Source: Brachybacterium saurashtrense (GTDB taxonomy: Bacteria; Actinomycetota; Actinomycetes; Actinomycetales; Dermabacteraceae). From it: a stretch of 64,000 nucleotides of DNA. Positions 54,475 to 63,172 of the stretch are shown piece by piece; within the stretch, counting starts at the first letter, position 1, and each line of letters starts with the position of its first letter. A program made the translations under genes and the position numbers. Where the stretch lies: the NCBI RefSeq assembly GCF_003355475.1, contig NZ_CP031356.1:372001-436000 (forward strand), read 5' to 3'. Below the pieces are notes generated by a model that saw only the letters and a program-made list of their open reading frames with translations, was not told the origin of the DNA and ran no database searches.

Positions 54475-57021
54475 TCAGCTCTCGTCGATGATGTCGTCGG
54501 GATCGCTGGCGACCGGGTACTCCCACGGATCCTCCGGGTCCCCGGGCACGTAGGAGGTGACGATCGAGCCGTCGGCCCGCTCGTCGCCGAGGCCGACGGG
54601 CCTGGACAGCACCGCGTCGTCCAGCACCGGGCCCTGATCGGCCAGCGGCACCGCGGTCCCCGCGGCGGTGACCACCACGTCCTGCCCGCGCACGGAGACC
54701 TCGATCTCCTCCCCGGCCAGGAGCGTGAAGGAGATCTCCTCCCGCACCAGGTGCACCCGGACGCGGGATCCGCGCACGGTGAGGGGGAAGGACAGCTCCG
54801 GCCAGTCGGCCGGCAGGCGCGGATCGAAGGAGATCCGTCCCTCGTCGTGCCGCATGCCGCCGAAGCCGTGCACGAGCGCGTTCCACACCCCGCCCGCGGA
54901 GGCGATGTGCACGCCGTCGGCGGTGTTGTGGTGGAGGTTCCCGAGGTCCACGAACAGCCCCGCGCGGAAGTAGTCCAGCGCCGCCGTCTGATGCCCCACC
55001 TCGGCGGCCATGATCGACTGCACCACCGCGGAGAGCGAGGAGTCCCCGGTGGTGATCGGGTCGTAGTACTCGAAGTCGGCGCGCTTCTCCTCGGCGGTGA
55101 ACTCGCTGCCTCGCAGGAACAGCGCCAGCACCACGTCCGCCTGCTTGAGCACCTGGAAGCGGTAGATCACCAGCGGGTGGAAGTTCAGCAGCAGCGGGAA
55201 GGCCTCCTCAGGGGTGCTGGCCAGATCCCACACCTCCCGCTCCAGGAAGCGGTCCTCCTGGAGGTGGATGCCCAGGGACTCGTCCTTGGCCACGTGCATG
55301 CCGTCCGCGCACGCCTCCCACTGCTGCAGCTCCAGCTCGTCGAGCTCGAGCTCCACCCGCAGGGCGTCGTAGGCGATCTCGTCGGCCGCCCGCAGGTCCC
55401 GCACCGCCCGGGCCGCACGGCGCAGGTTGTAGCGCGCCATCACGTTGGTGAACATGTTGTTGTTCACCACGGTGGTGTACTCGTCCGGGCCGGTCACCCC
55501 GTTGATGTGGAAGCTCGAGGAGCCGTCCGCGCGCAGCCGCCAGAAGCCGAGGTCCGCCCACATCCGCGCGGTCTCCACCAGCACCTGCACGCCGTCGCGG
55601 CGCTGGAAGTCGAGATCACCGGTGACGTCCACGTACTGGGCGAAGGCATAGGCCACGTCGGCGTCGATGTGGTACTGGGCGGTGCCGGCGGCGTAGTAGG
55701 CGGAGGCCTCGTCGCCGTTGATGGTGCGCCACGGGAACAGCGCCCCGCGCTGGTTCAGCTCCCGCGCCCGCTCCCGCGCCTTGGGCAGCATCGCGGTGCG
55801 GAAGCGCAGCGCGTTGCGGGCCCAGCGCGGCTGGGTGAACGTGAGGAACGGGACCACGTACACCTCGCTGTCCCAGAAGTAGTGGCCCTCGTAGCCGGAG
55901 CCGGTGACGCCCTTGGCGGGGATGCCCCACTGGTCGCTGCGCGCCGTGGCCTGGGCGAGCTGGTACAGGTTCCAGCGCGTGGCCTGCTGCACCGCGGGCT
56001 GGCCCGGCAGCTCCACGTCCGAGCTCTCCCAGAACTCCGCGAGGTACTCGCGCTGGGCCCGGTACTGGGCCTCGAAGCCGTCGGACCGCACCCGGTCCAG
56101 GGTGCGCCGGCAGCGGTCGAACAGCTCGCGATGGGGCACGGAGCGGGAGGAGTGGTAGGAGACGGCCTTGTGCAGGGTGAGCGAGGAGCCCTGCTCCAGG
56201 TGGGCCCGGGTCACCTGCCGCCCGCGATCCGGCACGGTGTCCACCAGCGTCTCCACCTCGGCGTCGGAGAACACCTCGTGGTCCGCCCCCACGGCCATGG
56301 TCATGCCCGAGTTCGCCACCCGGTAGCCCAGCAGCATCCGCCGCTCGCTGTGCCAGTCCTGCAGCGGCTCGAGCACCCGGTGGGTGAAGTCGGTGGTGCG
56401 GCGGGGATCGTCCTTGTCGGTGATCGGTCCGCCGTCCACGCCCTTGCCGAAGTCGTCGCGGAAGTCCTGGCGGTTGATCACCTGGGAGGAGATCGCGATC
56501 GGGGCGGAGCCCTCCAGCATCTCCACCCGCAGCGTCATCAGGGCGAGGTGCCGCTCGGGGAAGGAGACCATCCGCGAGGTGCTCACCCGCACCCGCTTGC
56601 CCGCCGGGGTGCGCCAGATCAGCTCGCGGTGCAGCACGCCCTCGCGGAAGTCGATCCAGCGCTCGTACTCCTCGAGGTCCGCGATGGACAGCAGCAGCGG
56701 CTCGTCGTCCACGTACAGCTTCATCACCGAGGAGTCCGGCACCGAGATCATGGTCTGCCCGGTGCGGGCGAAGCCGAAGGCGGACTCGGCGTGGTTGATC
56801 TGCCAGGTCTCGTGGAAGCCGTTGAGGAACGTGCCGTGGCTCTCCGCATCCCGCCCCTCCGAGGGCGTGCCGCGCATCCCGAGATAGCCGTTGGCGGTGG
56901 CGAAGAGCGTCTCGACCAGGCCCAGGTCCTGGGCCGGGCGGGACTCCACCAGGCGCCACTCGTCCACCGGGAAGTGGGTGCGGTCCACCGGGTCGGTGGG
57001 GACGGCGCGACGACGGTTCAT
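54475..57021 (-). CDS. glycoside hydrolase family 65 disaccharide phosphorylase
   Basis: An 848-residue GH65 enzyme. The beta-sandwich N-terminus (ETLFATANGYLGMRG, GTFLNGFHETW) leads to the (alpha/alpha)6 barrel with GVTGPDEYTTVVNNN carrying the catalytic Glu near residue 512, and the phosphate-binding YRFQVLKQADVVLAL near 625. It likely phosphorolyses trehalose, maltose or kojibiose to beta-glucose 1-phosphate plus glucose. The next-door beta-phosphoglucomutase supports a phosphorylase over a hydrolase. The ATG overlaps the stop of that gene (ATGA). No sugar transporter is adjacent. Confidence 0.9.
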   Translation of the reverse strand: MNRRRAVPTDPVDRTHFPVDEWRLVESRPAQDLGLVETLFATANGYLGMRGTPSEGRDAESHGTFLNGFHETWQINHAESAFGFARTGQTMISVPDSSVMKLYVDDEPLLLSIADLEEYERWIDFREGVLHRELIWRTPAGKRVRVSTSRMVSFPERHLALMTLRVEMLEGSAPIAISSQVINRQDFRDDFGKGVDGGPITDKDDPRRTTDFTHRVLEPLQDWHSERRMLLGYRVANSGMTMAVGADHEVFSDAEVETLVDTVPDRGRQVTRAHLEQGSSLTLHKAVSYHSSRSVPHRELFDRCRRTLDRVRSDGFEAQYRAQREYLAEFWESSDVELPGQPAVQQATRWNLYQLAQATARSDQWGIPAKGVTGSGYEGHYFWDSEVYVVPFLTFTQPRWARNALRFRTAMLPKARERARELNQRGALFPWRTINGDEASAYYAAGTAQYHIDADVAYAFAQYVDVTGDLDFQRRDGVQVLVETARMWADLGFWRLRADGSSSFHINGVTGPDEYTTVVNNNMFTNVMARYNLRRAARAVRDLRAADEIAYDALRVELELDELELQQWEACADGMHVAKDESLGIHLQEDRFLEREVWDLASTPEEAFPLLLNFHPLVIYRFQVLKQADVVLALFLRGSEFTAEEKRADFEYYDPITTGDSSLSAVVQSIMAAEVGHQTAALDYFRAGLFVDLGNLHHNTADGVHIASAGGVWNALVHGFGGMRHDEGRISFDPRLPADWPELSFPLTVRGSRVRVHLVREEISFTLLAGEEIEVSVRGQDVVVTAAGTAVPLADQGPVLDDAVLSRPVGLGDERADGSIVTSYVPGDPEDPWEYPVASDPDDIIDES

Positions 57022-57755
57022 GCGATCTCCTCCAGATCGGTGACGACGAGGGTGGCACCGGCCGCGGCGAGCTCGCCCGCGCCGGCACCGCGGTCCACGC
57101 CCACCACCGCGCCGAAGTCGCCGGCGGCCCCGGCCTGCACGCCGGAGACGGCGTCCTCGTAGACCACGGCGTGGGCGGGCTCGACGCCCAGCAGGCGCGC
57201 CGCGTGCCAGAAGGTGTCCGGCGCGGGCTTGCCGGGCAGGCCCTCCCGCTCGGCGACGTTGCCGTCCACGATGTGCGCGAAGCGCTCGAGCAGCCCGGCA
57301 CCGCGCAGCACCTCCTCCGCATTGCGGGAGGAGGAGACGATCGCCAGCTGCGCGTCCTCGGGGAGCGCGTCGAGGTAGGCGACGGTGCCCGGGTACGGGG
57401 CCACGCCCTCCTCCCGCAGCATCGCGAGCACCAGCTCGTTCTTGCGATTGCCCAGTCCTCGCACCGTCTCCTCGCCGAGGGGCTGGTCCACGGGGTCCTC
57501 GGTGGTCCCCTCGGGCGGGGTGATCCCGCGCGAGGCGAGCAGCGCGCGCACGCCGTCGTAGCGGGGCCGGCCGTCGACGTGGGCGAAGTAGTCCGCATCG
57601 GTGTACGGCGCGGAGACCCCCCGGGAGGCGAGGAACTCCTCGAACATGCGGGCCCAGGCACGCATGTGCACCTCGGCGGTGGGGGTGATGACCCCGTCCA
57701 GGTCGAACAGGTGGGCGGTGAACTCGGCAGGTCGGAAGGAGTGCTCAGCAGTCAC
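57018..57755 (-). CDS. beta-phosphoglucomutase-like HAD enzyme
   Basis: A 245-residue HAD protein. HLFDLDGVITPTAEVH is motif I with the nucleophile and acid/base aspartates, VSSSRNAEEVL is motif II, GKPAPDTFWHAARLLG motif III and YEDAVSGVQAGAAGDF motif IV. It should turn beta-glucose 1-phosphate from the GH65 enzyme into glucose 6-phosphate. I start at GTG 57755, since TAGCAT at 57763-57768 is seven bases upstream and the alternative ATG at 57764 overlaps that hexamer. Coupled to GH65 by ATGA. Confidence 0.88.
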   Translation of the reverse strand: MTAEHSFRPAEFTAHLFDLDGVITPTAEVHMRAWARMFEEFLASRGVSAPYTDADYFAHVDGRPRYDGVRALLASRGITPPEGTTEDPVDQPLGEETVRGLGNRKNELVLAMLREEGVAPYPGTVAYLDALPEDAQLAIVSSSRNAEEVLRGAGLLERFAHIVDGNVAEREGLPGKPAPDTFWHAARLLGVEPAHAVVYEDAVSGVQAGAAGDFGAVVGVDRGAGAGELAAAGATLVVTDLEEIA

Positions 57756-57892
57756 GAGCGCCATGCTACGGCGCGCCGGCGGGAACCTGCGAGCGCCGCC
57801 GTGGCACGGTGCCCGCCCGTCGGCTACGCTTCCACCGTCCGCTTCCGCGCCCGGCGCCGTGGCGGAGCATCTGCGACCCTTCCGAGGAGACG

Positions 57893-58552
57893 ATGACACT
57901 CACGGAGCCGCTGCCCGTGGTGGAGGCGGTGCGGCGCGCGCTCGAGATCGACGGGCGGGACGGCCCGGACGGTCGACGCACGCGGATCACCCTCACGCTG
58001 ACCACGAACCTCGCCGTGCCCCCGGCCCGGCTGTGGCCGCTGCTCGCCGACCCCGCGCAGCGGGCCCGCTGGTGCGACACCGTCACCGGCGCGCTCGCCG
58101 AGGGGGAGCGGCTGGACGGGCCCGGCGGTGCCCACGGCCGCGTGCTCGGCGTCCAGGAGCCGCACCGGATCGAGCTCACGTGGGGAGGCGACGGGCCGCA
58201 GGAACCGCTGCGGATCCGGCTGGACCCCGAGGACGACGGCACCACGGCGCTCCAGCTGCGCCGCACGCTGGAGCGCGAGGCGGAGGAGATGGAGACGGTG
58301 GGTGCGGGTGCCCTCGCCCTCCGCTGGGAGCTGGCCGTGCTCGCGCTCGCCGCCCACACCGACGGGTGGCGGGACAGCTGCCTGCAGACCCCGCCCGTGC
58401 CCACCGCCGACTGGCTGCGCGGTGCCGAGGGGGCGGAGCACGTGCGCGCCTGGTCCGTGCGCTGGGCTGCCGCGGCGCTCGCCGCCGGGGTCGAGGAGTC
58501 GGTGGTGCGCCGGGGCGAGCAGGAGACGGTGCGCCGGTACGCGGCCGGCTGA
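57893..58552 (+). CDS. SRPBCC (START-like) domain protein
   Basis: A 219-residue protein with a START/AHSA1-like fold: LTTNLAVPPARLWPLLADPAQRARW, the LDGPGGAHGRVLGVQEPHRIELTW strands broken by loops, and a late amphipathic helix LALRWELAVLALAAHTDGW. Such domains bind hydrophobic ligands or act as Hsp90-activator-like modules; the role is unknown. GAGGAG at 57883-57888 is well placed for the ATG. A TACGCT near 57824 is the likely -10. Confidence 0.75.
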   Translation: MTLTEPLPVVEAVRRALEIDGRDGPDGRRTRITLTLTTNLAVPPARLWPLLADPAQRARWCDTVTGALAEGERLDGPGGAHGRVLGVQEPHRIELTWGGDGPQEPLRIRLDPEDDGTTALQLRRTLEREAEEMETVGAGALALRWELAVLALAAHTDGWRDSCLQTPPVPTADWLRGAEGAEHVRAWSVRWAAAALAAGVEESVVRRGEQETVRRYAAG

Positions 58553-58651
58553 GGCCGACGGGAGCGGCGGCGTCCTCGCCCCGGGGCCGGGCCGCTGTCC
58601 GGGGGATGGAACTCTTTGCCCCGGCTCACTATCCGGTGGGAGACTTCCGGG

Positions 58652-59962
58652 GTGACCACCGCCGCGCCGCCCACCCCCTCCCGGGACGGGCGCACCCCGC
58701 GGCAGGTGCTCGCGGAGCTCGTCCCCTCCGTCTACGCCCCCACCCTGCTGGAGTTCGTGGGCGTGGCCGCCCTGATGCCGGTGATCCCGCTGATGGCGCG
58801 CGCGCTCGGCTTCAGCGTGCCGCAGGCCGCGGCGCTGACGATGATCTTCGGGCTCATCTCGTTCCTCGGCCCGATCCCGGCCGGGCGATTCATCTCGCGG
58901 ATCGGGGCGCGGGCCGCTCTCGTGATCACCGGGGCGCTGCTGGTGGCGTCCAACCTCACCGCCTTCGTGGTGATCGGCCCGGCCCTCGACGGCTCCGGGG
59001 ACGCGGCGCACCGCCTCGCGCTGATCGGCCTGCTGCTGGTGATGGCTGTGGGCATGCAGGTGTGGCAGCTGGGACGGCAGTCCTATCTGGGCACCGCCCT
59101 GCCGGCGACGATGCGGGCGCGCGGGATGACGCTGTTCGGCGGCACCATCCGCATCGGCGAGGTGCTGGGCCCGCTCCTGGGGGCCGGGGTGATGGCGCTG
59201 TGGTCGATGGCCGGGGTGTTCGTGCTCTTCGCCGTGGCCGCCACGGCGGGCACCGTGATGATCGCCGTGTTCCTGCCGCCGGGGGAGACGGCGCCGCGTC
59301 GCACCTCCCCGGGTCCCCGCAGACGGCGCACGCCCGCGCGCGTGCGCCTGGACCGGGCGGTGCTGGGCCGAATGGTCGCGGTGGGCGCGGGGATCGCGCC
59401 CGTGATGATGGCGCGGGTGAACCGGCCGGTGATCGTCCCCCTGCTCGGCGAGTCGCTGGGACTGGACCCGGTGTGGATCTCGATCGTGTTCGGCGTCAGC
59501 GCCGCGCTCGAGATCCTGCTGGTGCTGCCCGCCGGCACGCTCATGGACCGTTTCGGCCGCGCCGCCGTGGCGGTGCCCTGCGCCCTGCTGATGGGGGCGG
59601 GGTTCCTGCTGCTCGCCCTGCTCGGCACCGTGCTGTCGGAGCGCGGCGCCACCGCGGCGCTGGTGGCTATGCTGGTGCCCACGCTGCTGATCGGGATCGG
59701 CAACGGGCTGGGCTCCGGGATCGTCATGACCCTCGGCGTGGACGTGTCCCCGGTGCATGGACGCACCACCTATCTCGCCTGGTGGAACACAATGCTCGGA
59801 GCGGGGAGGATGGCGGCGCCGCTGCTCGTCACCGGCATCACGCTGCTGGCCCCCGTGGCCGTAGCCGGGGCGGCGACCGGGGCCGTGTGCGTCGCGGGCG
59901 GTCTGTGGCTCGCACGCACGCTGCCCCGCGTCACGCCCTCGGGGAACACCCGGGGGTCGTGA
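58652..59962 (+). CDS. MFS transporter
   Basis: A 436-residue major facilitator with twelve predicted membrane segments. GRFISRIGARAALV is the loop 2-3 motif A, and LMDRFGRAAVAVPCALL its repeat between segments 8 and 9. SRDGRTPRQVLAELVPS is the cytosolic N-terminus. Probably a drug or metabolite exporter; the substrate cannot be read. The start is GTG 58652; CACTAT near 58627 is a possible -10, with GGGAG after it. A hairpin at 60000-60032 ends the unit. Confidence 0.85.
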   Translation: MTTAAPPTPSRDGRTPRQVLAELVPSVYAPTLLEFVGVAALMPVIPLMARALGFSVPQAAALTMIFGLISFLGPIPAGRFISRIGARAALVITGALLVASNLTAFVVIGPALDGSGDAAHRLALIGLLLVMAVGMQVWQLGRQSYLGTALPATMRARGMTLFGGTIRIGEVLGPLLGAGVMALWSMAGVFVLFAVAATAGTVMIAVFLPPGETAPRRTSPGPRRRRTPARVRLDRAVLGRMVAVGAGIAPVMMARVNRPVIVPLLGESLGLDPVWISIVFGVSAALEILLVLPAGTLMDRFGRAAVAVPCALLMGAGFLLLALLGTVLSERGATAALVAMLVPTLLIGIGNGLGSGIVMTLGVDVSPVHGRTTYLAWWNTMLGAGRMAAPLLVTGITLLAPVAVAGAATGAVCVAGGLWLARTLPRVTPSGNTRGS

Positions 59963-59999
59963 GGCGGGGCAGCGGGACGGGCCGGACGTGCGGCCCGCA

Positions 60000-60032
60000 C
60001 GGCGTGCCGGCGCGGTGCGCGCCGGCACGCCG
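60000..60032. terminator. terminator between MFS and CarD-like genes
   Basis: A perfect 15-bp stem with a 3-nt GTG loop between convergent genes. Confidence 0.8.
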
Positions 60033-60037
60033 CCTGG

Positions 60038-60577
60038 TCAGGCGGCGTCGGCCTCGAGGGCGTTCTCCGCGGTGCTCTGCAGGAGGTCCTGGGCCTGCTG
60101 GCGCGGCACGTCGCGGGAGATCGCGATCTCCGCGGCGAGCGGGTCGATCGCCTGCTTGAGAAGGTTGCGCTCGGCGAGGCTCGAGGGGGTGCCGCCGGAG
60201 TCGCGCATGATCGCCCGGATCACCTCGACGCGGTCGGTGAGGCGGCCCGTCTGCAGCTGCATCTGCAGGGACTTGATGCGGTGCGCCCAGGAGGTCTTCT
60301 TCTCCGGCGCGGTGATCGGCTCGGCGAGCTGGTCGATGAGCGCGACGATCTCGGGCTCCGCCAGCAGCGGGCGCAGGCCCACCACGTCCTTCCCGTCCGC
60401 GGGCACGGAGATCCGCATCTCGTCGTCGATCACCTCCAGGTCGACGTAGGCCTTCTCGGTGCCGCGCACGGTGCGGGTGCACGTGGAGACGATGCGGACC
60501 GGGCCGTGGACGGGATGGGTGAGCACCTCGCCCACTGTCGGGGCGGCGGAGTCGACGGACGCGGGAGCGACGGGCAA
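60038..60577 (-). CDS. second CarD/TRCF-RID-domain regulator, TTG start
   Basis: A 179-residue CarD-like protein. GEVLTHPVHGPVRIV and KAYVDLEVIDDEMRISVPAD correspond to the RNAP-interaction domain of CarD; the rest (HRIKSLQMQLQTGRLTDRVEVIRAI, SSLAERNLLKQAID) matches its helical DNA-binding part, loosely. It probably binds RNAP beta and tunes a subset of promoters. No ATG or GTG fits; a TTG at 60577 has a perfect AAGGAGG Shine-Dalgarno sequence seven bases upstream. Alone on the minus strand, 381 bp from the divergent ABC transporter. Confidence 0.82.
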   Translation of the reverse strand: MPVAPASVDSAAPTVGEVLTHPVHGPVRIVSTCTRTVRGTEKAYVDLEVIDDEMRISVPADGKDVVGLRPLLAEPEIVALIDQLAEPITAPEKKTSWAHRIKSLQMQLQTGRLTDRVEVIRAIMRDSGGTPSSLAERNLLKQAIDPLAAEIAISRDVPRQQAQDLLQSTAENALEADAA

Positions 60578-60958
60578 GGGGATTCCTCCTTCGTGGACCT
60601 GCGCGCCGGCGGTGCCGCGGCCCGGAGGACCGTGGCGGCCACACGCTCTCCACCGGAGCGGACGAACCCGGCAGTGGTGGTGAACGGAGCGGCTCGAGCG
60701 CCGCTCGACCTGCACAGACAGGGGGCGGCGCCGACGTCGGCGCACCCCATTCTCTCACGGATCTGACAACATATCCAGAGGGTGACGTTTCCGCCTGGGT
60801 CACATCCGACGCCCGCTCGACCGGCGCCTGCTCACCCGACGCCTGCGCGACCGGCGCCCGCTCGCCCGCACGCCCGTATGCCCGCGCGACCCCCGCCCGC
60901 ACGGTTCGAGACCATCGTCGGAGGAGCGGGGCGTCCCGGATGCGGTTCGATGGAGCGC
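60578..60958. promoter_or_regulatory. 381-bp divergent region CarD-like / ABC transporter
   Basis: No gene is convincing here. It holds an unusually AT-rich patch near 60755-60780 (with a minus-strand TATGTT and TTGTCA), four 15-bp repeats at 60808-60867, and the plus-strand TTCGAT at 60946-60951 that sets the ABC transporter start. Confidence 0.5.
60808..60867. repeat. four 15-bp tandem repeats
   Basis: Units at 60808-60822, 60823-60837, 60838-60852 and 60853-60867 alternate GACGCC and GGCGCC heads with a GCTC/GCGC core. Because 15 is a multiple of three they could also be read as a PTPAR/PAPAH peptide repeat in an N-terminally extended ABC ATPase; I favour non-coding. Confidence 0.6.
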
Positions 60959-61618
60959 ATGACCTCCGCCCCGCGCCCGGACTCCGCCCTGGTGCGCATC
61001 GAGCGGGTGGGCGTGGTGCACGACGGCGCGGTGCTGCTGCTGGAGGCCTCCGCCGCCGTCGCCGCCGGCGAGGTGCTCGCGCTCACCGGGGCGAACGGCA
61101 CGGGCAAGACCACCCTGCTGCGGGTGATCGCGGGGCTGCAGGCGCCCACCGCCGGGACCGTCGCCGTGCTCGGCGCCGCCCCGGACGAGCGGGACCGCGC
61201 CTTCCGAGCCGCGCTCGCCGCCCTGCTGGGCCCGCCGCAGACCGCTCGCGACCTCACCGTCGCCGAGCATCTCCAGTTCATCGCCGCGACCTGGGGCGCC
61301 GGCACCGCGCAGGCGCGGCAGCGCGCCGAGGAGCTGCTCGAGGAGCTGGCGATCGCCCCGCTCGCGCACCGGTACCCCCACGAGCTCTCCAGCGGGCAGA
61401 GCCAGCTGGTCGGCCTCGCCCTCACCCTGGCGCGGCCCGCCCGGGTGCTGCTGCTGGACGAGCCAGAGCAGCGCCTGGACCCGCACCGGCTGGGACTGGT
61501 CATCGAGGCGGTGCGCGCCCGGGCCCGCGCCGGGACGGCGGTGGTGCTCGCCACCCACAGCCCGCGCCTGCTCGAGGAGCTCGCGGACTCCCGCCTCCAC
61601 CTCGAGGACGAGGCGTGA
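60959..61618 (+). CDS. ABC transporter ATP-binding protein
   Basis: A 219-residue ABC ATPase. Walker A GANGTGKTT is near residue 42, the signature is LSSGQSQ (Ser for the usual Gly), Walker B is VLLLDEPEQRLD and the switch His is in LATHSPRL. Its partner is the 501-residue membrane protein, whose GTG overlaps the stop (GTGA). An exporter is likely because there is no binding protein. I start at ATG 60959: TTCGAT at 60946-60951 ends seven bases upstream, while ATG 60950 lies inside that hexamer. Confidence 0.85.
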   Translation: MTSAPRPDSALVRIERVGVVHDGAVLLLEASAAVAAGEVLALTGANGTGKTTLLRVIAGLQAPTAGTVAVLGAAPDERDRAFRAALAALLGPPQTARDLTVAEHLQFIAATWGAGTAQARQRAEELLEELAIAPLAHRYPHELSSGQSQLVGLALTLARPARVLLLDEPEQRLDPHRLGLVIEAVRARARAGTAVVLATHSPRLLEELADSRLHLEDEA

Positions 61619-63120
61619 CCCAGGATCTGCGCGCGGTGCGGGAGGTCTGGGCCTCCAGAGCCGGCGCCCGCACCCGCACCGACCTGCTGTACCTGATCTA
61701 CCTGGTGGCCCTCAGCGTGCCGGTGCTGCTGGTCCCCGCGCTGCAGAGCGTCGGCACGCTCCTGGCCCGACCGGACGTGCTTCCCGCGCTGCTGTCCGCC
61801 CGCGCCCCGCAGGCCATCGGGGCGACCGTCGCGGCCGGCGCCGCCGTGCTCGTGCTGTGCGGCGCGGTGCGCGGCCCCGCCCTGCTCGCGCCGTTCCTCA
61901 CCGCCACGCTCGCGTCGAGCGGGCTGAGACGCCGCGATGTGCTGTGGCGGCCGCTGCTGCGGGCCCTGCTGGTGCCGGTCCTCGGCAACGTCCTGGGATG
62001 CGCCGTGCTCGCCCTCACCCTGGGCGCCGCCGGGCACGTGACGCCCGCGGCAGGTGCGTGGTTCGTGCTCGCGGGGACCGGTGCCGGGCTGCTCCTCGGC
62101 GCCGCCTGGCTGGCCGGGCAGCTGCTGGACCCCGCCCCGCGCCGACTGCTCGCCGTCGCGCTGCTGGCACTGGCTGTCCTGCAGGCGGCGATGCCGCTTC
62201 CCACGGGCCTGGGGGCCGCCTACCCCGTCGGCGCCCCGCATCCCGGTCTCTGGGCCGGGGCCCTGCTCGCCGCCGGGGCGGCGGCGATCAGCGTGGGCAT
62301 CGCCCGGCTGGACCGGTTGCGCGGCCAGGTGCTGCGCGAGCAGGCGGCGCGCTGGGAGGCGGCCGGACGCACCGCGCTCGCCGGCGACCTCTCCGCGGCG
62401 GCAGGCGCCTTCCGCCCGCCCCCGTCGGCCGGGCGTCGTCTGCGGGCGATCGGTGCGCGCCCCCTCGTGCTGCTGTACGCCCGACGGGACGCGGTCGCCT
62501 GGCTGCGCAGCCCGGAGCGCCTCGCGGCCGGCACGGCGGCGGGGCTCTCGGGCGCGGCCGCGCTGGCAGGCTCCACCGTGCTCACCGGCCCCCTGGCCTG
62601 GGCGGCCGTGCTCGGAGGGACGCTGGCCCTGTGGGGTGCCTCCGGGACGCTGGTCGACGGTCTCCGGCACGGGGTCCACACCCTGGGCGCGCCGGGACTG
62701 TTCGGGCAGCGGGCCGGCGTCCAGGTGATGCTCCACGCCGTCGCCCCCACCGTGCTGCTGGCCCTGCTGGGGGCCCTCGGCGGCGGGCTCGCCGCGGCGG
62801 TCGCCGGGGCGGGACCCGCCGCCGCGCTGCTCCCGGCGCTGCTGGCGCCGGTGCTGGTGGCCGGGCGGGCGCGCGACGCCGCGAAGGGGCCCATGCCGCT
62901 GTCGCTCAGCACGCCGATGCCCACCGCGCAGGGCGACCTGTCGGTGCTGGCGATGCTGGCGTGGCAGTCCGACGCGATGCTGCTCGCGGCGCTGTCCGGG
63001 GCCGTGCTGGCGGGGCTGGGCGCCGCGGGCCAGCTCGGGCTCCTGCCCGGTGCGGCGGCGGTGCTTACGGCCGCGATGGCGCTGATGGCCGCGATGCGGC
63101 TGCGGGCCCTGGCACGATGA
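61615..63120 (+). CDS. ABC transporter membrane subunit (putative permease)
   Basis: A 501-residue hydrophobic protein with about twelve membrane segments in two blocks (roughly residues 20-240 and 300-500), separated by a cytosolic stretch (REQAARWEAAGRTALAGDLSAA). It has no recognisable substrate motif and resembles large DUF-type ABC-2 permeases of actinobacteria. Translational coupling to the ATPase by a GTGA overlap is the main functional evidence. Convergent with the aminotransferase. Confidence 0.75.
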   Translation: MTQDLRAVREVWASRAGARTRTDLLYLIYLVALSVPVLLVPALQSVGTLLARPDVLPALLSARAPQAIGATVAAGAAVLVLCGAVRGPALLAPFLTATLASSGLRRRDVLWRPLLRALLVPVLGNVLGCAVLALTLGAAGHVTPAAGAWFVLAGTGAGLLLGAAWLAGQLLDPAPRRLLAVALLALAVLQAAMPLPTGLGAAYPVGAPHPGLWAGALLAAGAAAISVGIARLDRLRGQVLREQAARWEAAGRTALAGDLSAAAGAFRPPPSAGRRLRAIGARPLVLLYARRDAVAWLRSPERLAAGTAAGLSGAAALAGSTVLTGPLAWAAVLGGTLALWGASGTLVDGLRHGVHTLGAPGLFGQRAGVQVMLHAVAPTVLLALLGALGGGLAAAVAGAGPAAALLPALLAPVLVAGRARDAAKGPMPLSLSTPMPTAQGDLSVLAMLAWQSDAMLLAALSGAVLAGLGAAGQLGLLPGAAAVLTAAMALMAAMRLRALAR

Positions 63121-63172
63121 GCCATGGTCGCCCGGGGAGCGTCGCAGTGCGGCGTGCCCGCCCGATGAGGGC

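Noticed and set aside
60950-60958. ATG at 60950 as the ABC ATPase start
   Set aside because: It lies inside the TTCGAT -10 hexamer, whereas ATG 60959 is correctly placed after it.
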